NCBI GenBank assembly: GCA_026419775.2
Contig: JAOPGA020000687.1
Location: 1-64,000, forward strand
DNA: 64,000 nt
From: Acrasis kona
Lineage: Eukaryota; Heterolobosea; Eutetramitea; Acrasida; Acrasidae
Reading direction: 5' to 3'
Under the pieces are notes generated by a model that had not been told where the DNA came from, did not search any database, and saw nothing but the letters and a program-made list of their open reading frames with translations. Both the position numbers and the translations under genes were made by a program. Below, in pieces: positions 62,373 through 64,000 of the stretch (positions are counted from its first letter, which is position 1; the number at the start of each line of letters is the position of its first letter).

Positions 62373-62765
62373 TTAGTCTTGATTAATTTGATTTGCTTCC
62401 AACATGCTTTTAGCCCTCATTATGCTATCGCCTCTTACCTCCACTTTCTTTCCCGATGCTGTGGTGAATAATGGAAAAGAAGGTTTGGAGTTTTCTATAG
62501 GTTCGGCAATTTCATTTGGTTGGTCATGGTTTAAAAGTAATGAGGCTATATTCAAACTATCTTGATTGACTTTTAAAGCCTTACCCGATGCTGTTGTGAA
62601 CAAGGTCAATGGCTCTGTTTCCTCGACCGCTTCTGACTGCACAGGATTGATATCGAAAGTTGATGCCTTTATTAGACTTTCCTTGTCAATTTGAATATTG
62701 TTCCCAGATGCTGTTTTGAAATCAGAGGTGACTTTTTGTTCATCGGGTTGTTCTGTCTTTCTCAT
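62373..62765 (-). CDS. Stand-alone three-BRC-repeat protein
   Basis: A 130-residue intronless ORF from ATG to TAA. It consists of three BRC repeats: DFKTASGNNIQIDKESLIKAS, LFTTASGKALKVNQDSLNIAS and LFTTASGKKVEVRGDSIMRAK. These match the BRCA2 consensus F-x-T-A-S-G-K followed by a Ser-hydrophobic-x-x-Ala helix. BRC repeats bind RAD51 through the Phe and Ala of FxTA. There is no room for the helical/OB-fold DNA-binding domain of BRCA2: a gene-free gap and other genes follow on both sides. A mini-mediator or RAD51 regulator is inferred. Confidence 0.85.
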   Translation of the reverse strand: MRKTEQPDEQKVTSDFKTASGNNIQIDKESLIKASTFDINPVQSEAVEETEPLTLFTTASGKALKVNQDSLNIASLLLNHDQPNEIAEPIENSKPSFPLFTTASGKKVEVRGDSIMRAKSMLEANQINQD

Positions 62766-63418
62766 TGTGTTATTATTGATTTTATTGAAAAATTTTACAA
62801 TCTCTATTTGTTATTTACAAGATTAAAGATCATATTGATGGTTTAGTGGTGTTTTAGCATTAAAGGTTCATCTCCACGTTCAGGTACACAGCCAAACGTC
62901 GTAGTAACTTTATTTGAGTCATGACATTTATCCACGAGAAACACTTATTCATGAGAAACATTAAAGTATAACTGAAGAGATATGGATGAGGGACTATTAT
63001 AATATCATATAATTAATTAAAATTATGCCGTCGCGTAGCCCCAGTAGACTTGCAAGGTATTCCTACGTATTTTCTTGGAGTCAGACCGCAAACCTTAGAT
63101 GGTACCAACTAACGGTGTACAATATCGTTATGAAGGTCATAACCGAGTACTATTGATGCAATCCATTCGCATCTGTTTGGATTGCAAACCTATTGAGATG
63201 CCATTACCTATATCATGATCACACTAATTTGTTGTGTTGATTGTGGAGAAGACCTCACTCGCACGCGTGATTTAGCTATCACACTGAGGACAATTCCGCT
63301 CCCTTTTGTCCGAAATACAATGCTTGCCAGTATTCTCGAACATCGATGAGTATTGATTATACGTTCAACATATATTGTAAATCGCTGGGCTGATGCTATA
63401 TAAAATTTGTAATACCGA
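62766..63418. other. Intergenic region before tRNA-Gly
   Basis: No ORF with support. The first part holds the promoter of the leftward BRC gene. Nothing else recognised. Confidence 0.5.
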
Positions 63419-63500
63419 GCATTGATGGTTTAGTGGTAGAATTGGACGTTGCCATCGTCTAGACCGGGGTTCGATATTTCCGAAAATCCCCGTCAATGCA
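63419..63500 (+). tRNA. tRNA-Gly (GCC) with a T-loop insertion
   Basis: Acceptor GCATTGA pairs with TCAATGC, discriminator A. The anticodon stem GGACG/CGTCT encloses TTGCCAT, anticodon GCC. The T stem CGGGG (63465-63469) pairs perfectly with CCCCG (63488-63492), but the loop between has 18 bases instead of 7, so about 11 extra bases lie in the T loop. The extra part contains ATTT-CCGA-AAAT, a possible mini-hairpin. Without it the tRNA is 71 nt, the normal length for tRNA-Gly. Confidence 0.92.
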
Positions 63501-63509
63501 TTTTTATAA

Positions 63510-63728
63510 TATGATGTTGATTCGCACATTCTGTATCACAGAACTGTCGCAGTAGAAAATTTAAAAACTTTGAACCATGCGGATAACGAGGTTTCCACAA
63601 AACATGATGCAATTATACACCTCCATAAATACAGCGAAAAACTCACATTAGGTACAGCCTTGTTAGAGCCTGCAGATCACAAGATTGAAATTGCACTGGA
63701 ATCTTTGTATGTGCTTGGACCGTCATGA
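63510..63728 (+). pseudogene. Short coding-like fragment without start
   Basis: A 72-codon open stretch with protein-like composition (VAVENLKTLNHADNEVSTK, then LGTALLEPADHKIEIALE), ending at TGA 63726-63728. It begins right after tRNA-Gly with no ATG. Probably a gene relic; family not recognised. Confidence 0.3.
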
Positions 63729-63855
63729 TTTTACAGAGAAGACGTCAAACCTGTATCCAAATAGAAAAATAATTATCGAGGACGCATAAAGGTCCCATAT
63801 ATTTAAGAATGGCAGGTGTTCGTGCGAAGGTAATTATTAATAAAGATTGTTTATG

Positions 63856-64000
63856 TTAGACATAAACTTTAGTGGCTTCTTGAATCTGTATTCCAAGTTG
63901 AGTGCAATCTTTGTTGTAAATTGTGTAATGAAGAGGAGTTTGTTTGACTTCACAGCAAAAGACACTGAGCAAAAAGACACTGAGCAAATAAAAGCACGAC
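63856..64000 (-). CDS. Partial 3' end of a possible gene at the right edge
   Basis: Open minus-strand frame from the edge to a TAA at 63856-63858. It starts with a hydrophobic LLSVFLLSVFCC stretch and continues VKQTPLHYTIYNKDC to a final VYV. The hydrophobic part comes from a tandem 14-15 bp duplication (AAAAGACACTGAGC on the plus strand, near 63954-63986). It could be the end of a secreted or membrane protein, or chance. Confidence 0.3.
   Translation of the reverse strand, partial: SCFYLLSVFLLSVFCCEVKQTPLHYTIYNKDCTQLGIQIQEATKVYV

Noticed and set aside
63809-63840. ATG followed by MAGVRAK and a GT donor near the right edge.
   Set aside because: Too short to support and overlaps a minus-strand candidate; needs sequence beyond the window.

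Overview
This is a nuclear, protein-rich segment of a eukaryotic microbe's genome. Spliceosomal introns, nuclear-type tRNAs, a peroxisomal SKL-ending enzyme, a mitochondrial carrier, Rab and Rho regulators and eIF2B-epsilon all say eukaryote. TAA, TAG and TGA all end genes, so the code is standard. The DNA is AT-rich and compact. Thirty-one of the 32 introns I reconstructed are GT..AG and 34-47 nt long. The gene style (BTB-WD40 proteins, cathepsin B-like proteases, Thr/Pro mucin linkers, many amoeba-like regulators) would suit a free-living amoeboflagellate such as a heterolobosean. That placement is an inference, not something the sequence proves.

Layout. Bases 1-6900 are gene-poor, with decayed ORFs and one KCTD-like BTB gene. 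Bases 7156-16556 hold a surface/secretome block: a mucin-EGF protein with a repeated 12-residue motif, a BTB-WD40 protein, an RGS-START protein, a cathepsin B fused to a C-type lectin, and a small secreted repeat protein. A transposase relic and a degraded 2-oxoglutarate oxygenase lie in and beside this block. Bases 17809-31212 are dense housekeeping and regulatory genes: a Ubc4/5-type E2, peroxisomal enoyl-CoA hydratase 2, a vWA surface protein, a NOPCHAP1-like factor, a DUF599 membrane protein, an Abraxas-like MPN protein, a TBC Rab-GAP, an EF-hand protein, eIF2B-epsilon and a PQ-loop transporter.

Bases 31501-46429 hold tRNA-Leu, PGS1, pyruvate kinase, a DH-domain RhoGEF, an MFS transporter, a cytochrome P450, a 1344-residue coiled-coil protein with an N-terminal C2-like region, and the mitochondrial phosphate carrier. 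Bases 47527-53998 hold the most striking gene: one 1807-codon ORF that joins a Cid1-type terminal nucleotidyltransferase to a DIS3L2-type RNB exoribonuclease. Convergent to it is a DEDDy 3'-5' exonuclease. Bases 54236-64000 hold an NHL-repeat receptor-like protein, tRNA-Val, a multi-pass protein, an ankyrin protein, a GT43 glucuronyltransferase, a DUF7079-like protein, a 130-residue protein made of three BRC repeats, tRNA-Gly and a partial gene at the edge.

The best candidates for something undescribed are these. (1) The TUTase-DIS3L2 fusion would put the writer and the reader/eraser of 3' oligouridylation in one chain. (2) All three tRNAs carry insertions at non-canonical places (two D-loops and one T-loop). 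(3) A Cys module, C-x-x-C-P-x-G-x-x-H-W, is shared by two neighbouring secreted proteins, one of them a protease-lectin chimera. (4) A 12-residue motif is repeated six times with synonymous divergence. (5) A BRC-only RAD51-binding candidate. No CRISPR, bacterial operon or integrated virus is apparent. All domain calls are by eye; none has been checked by a search.
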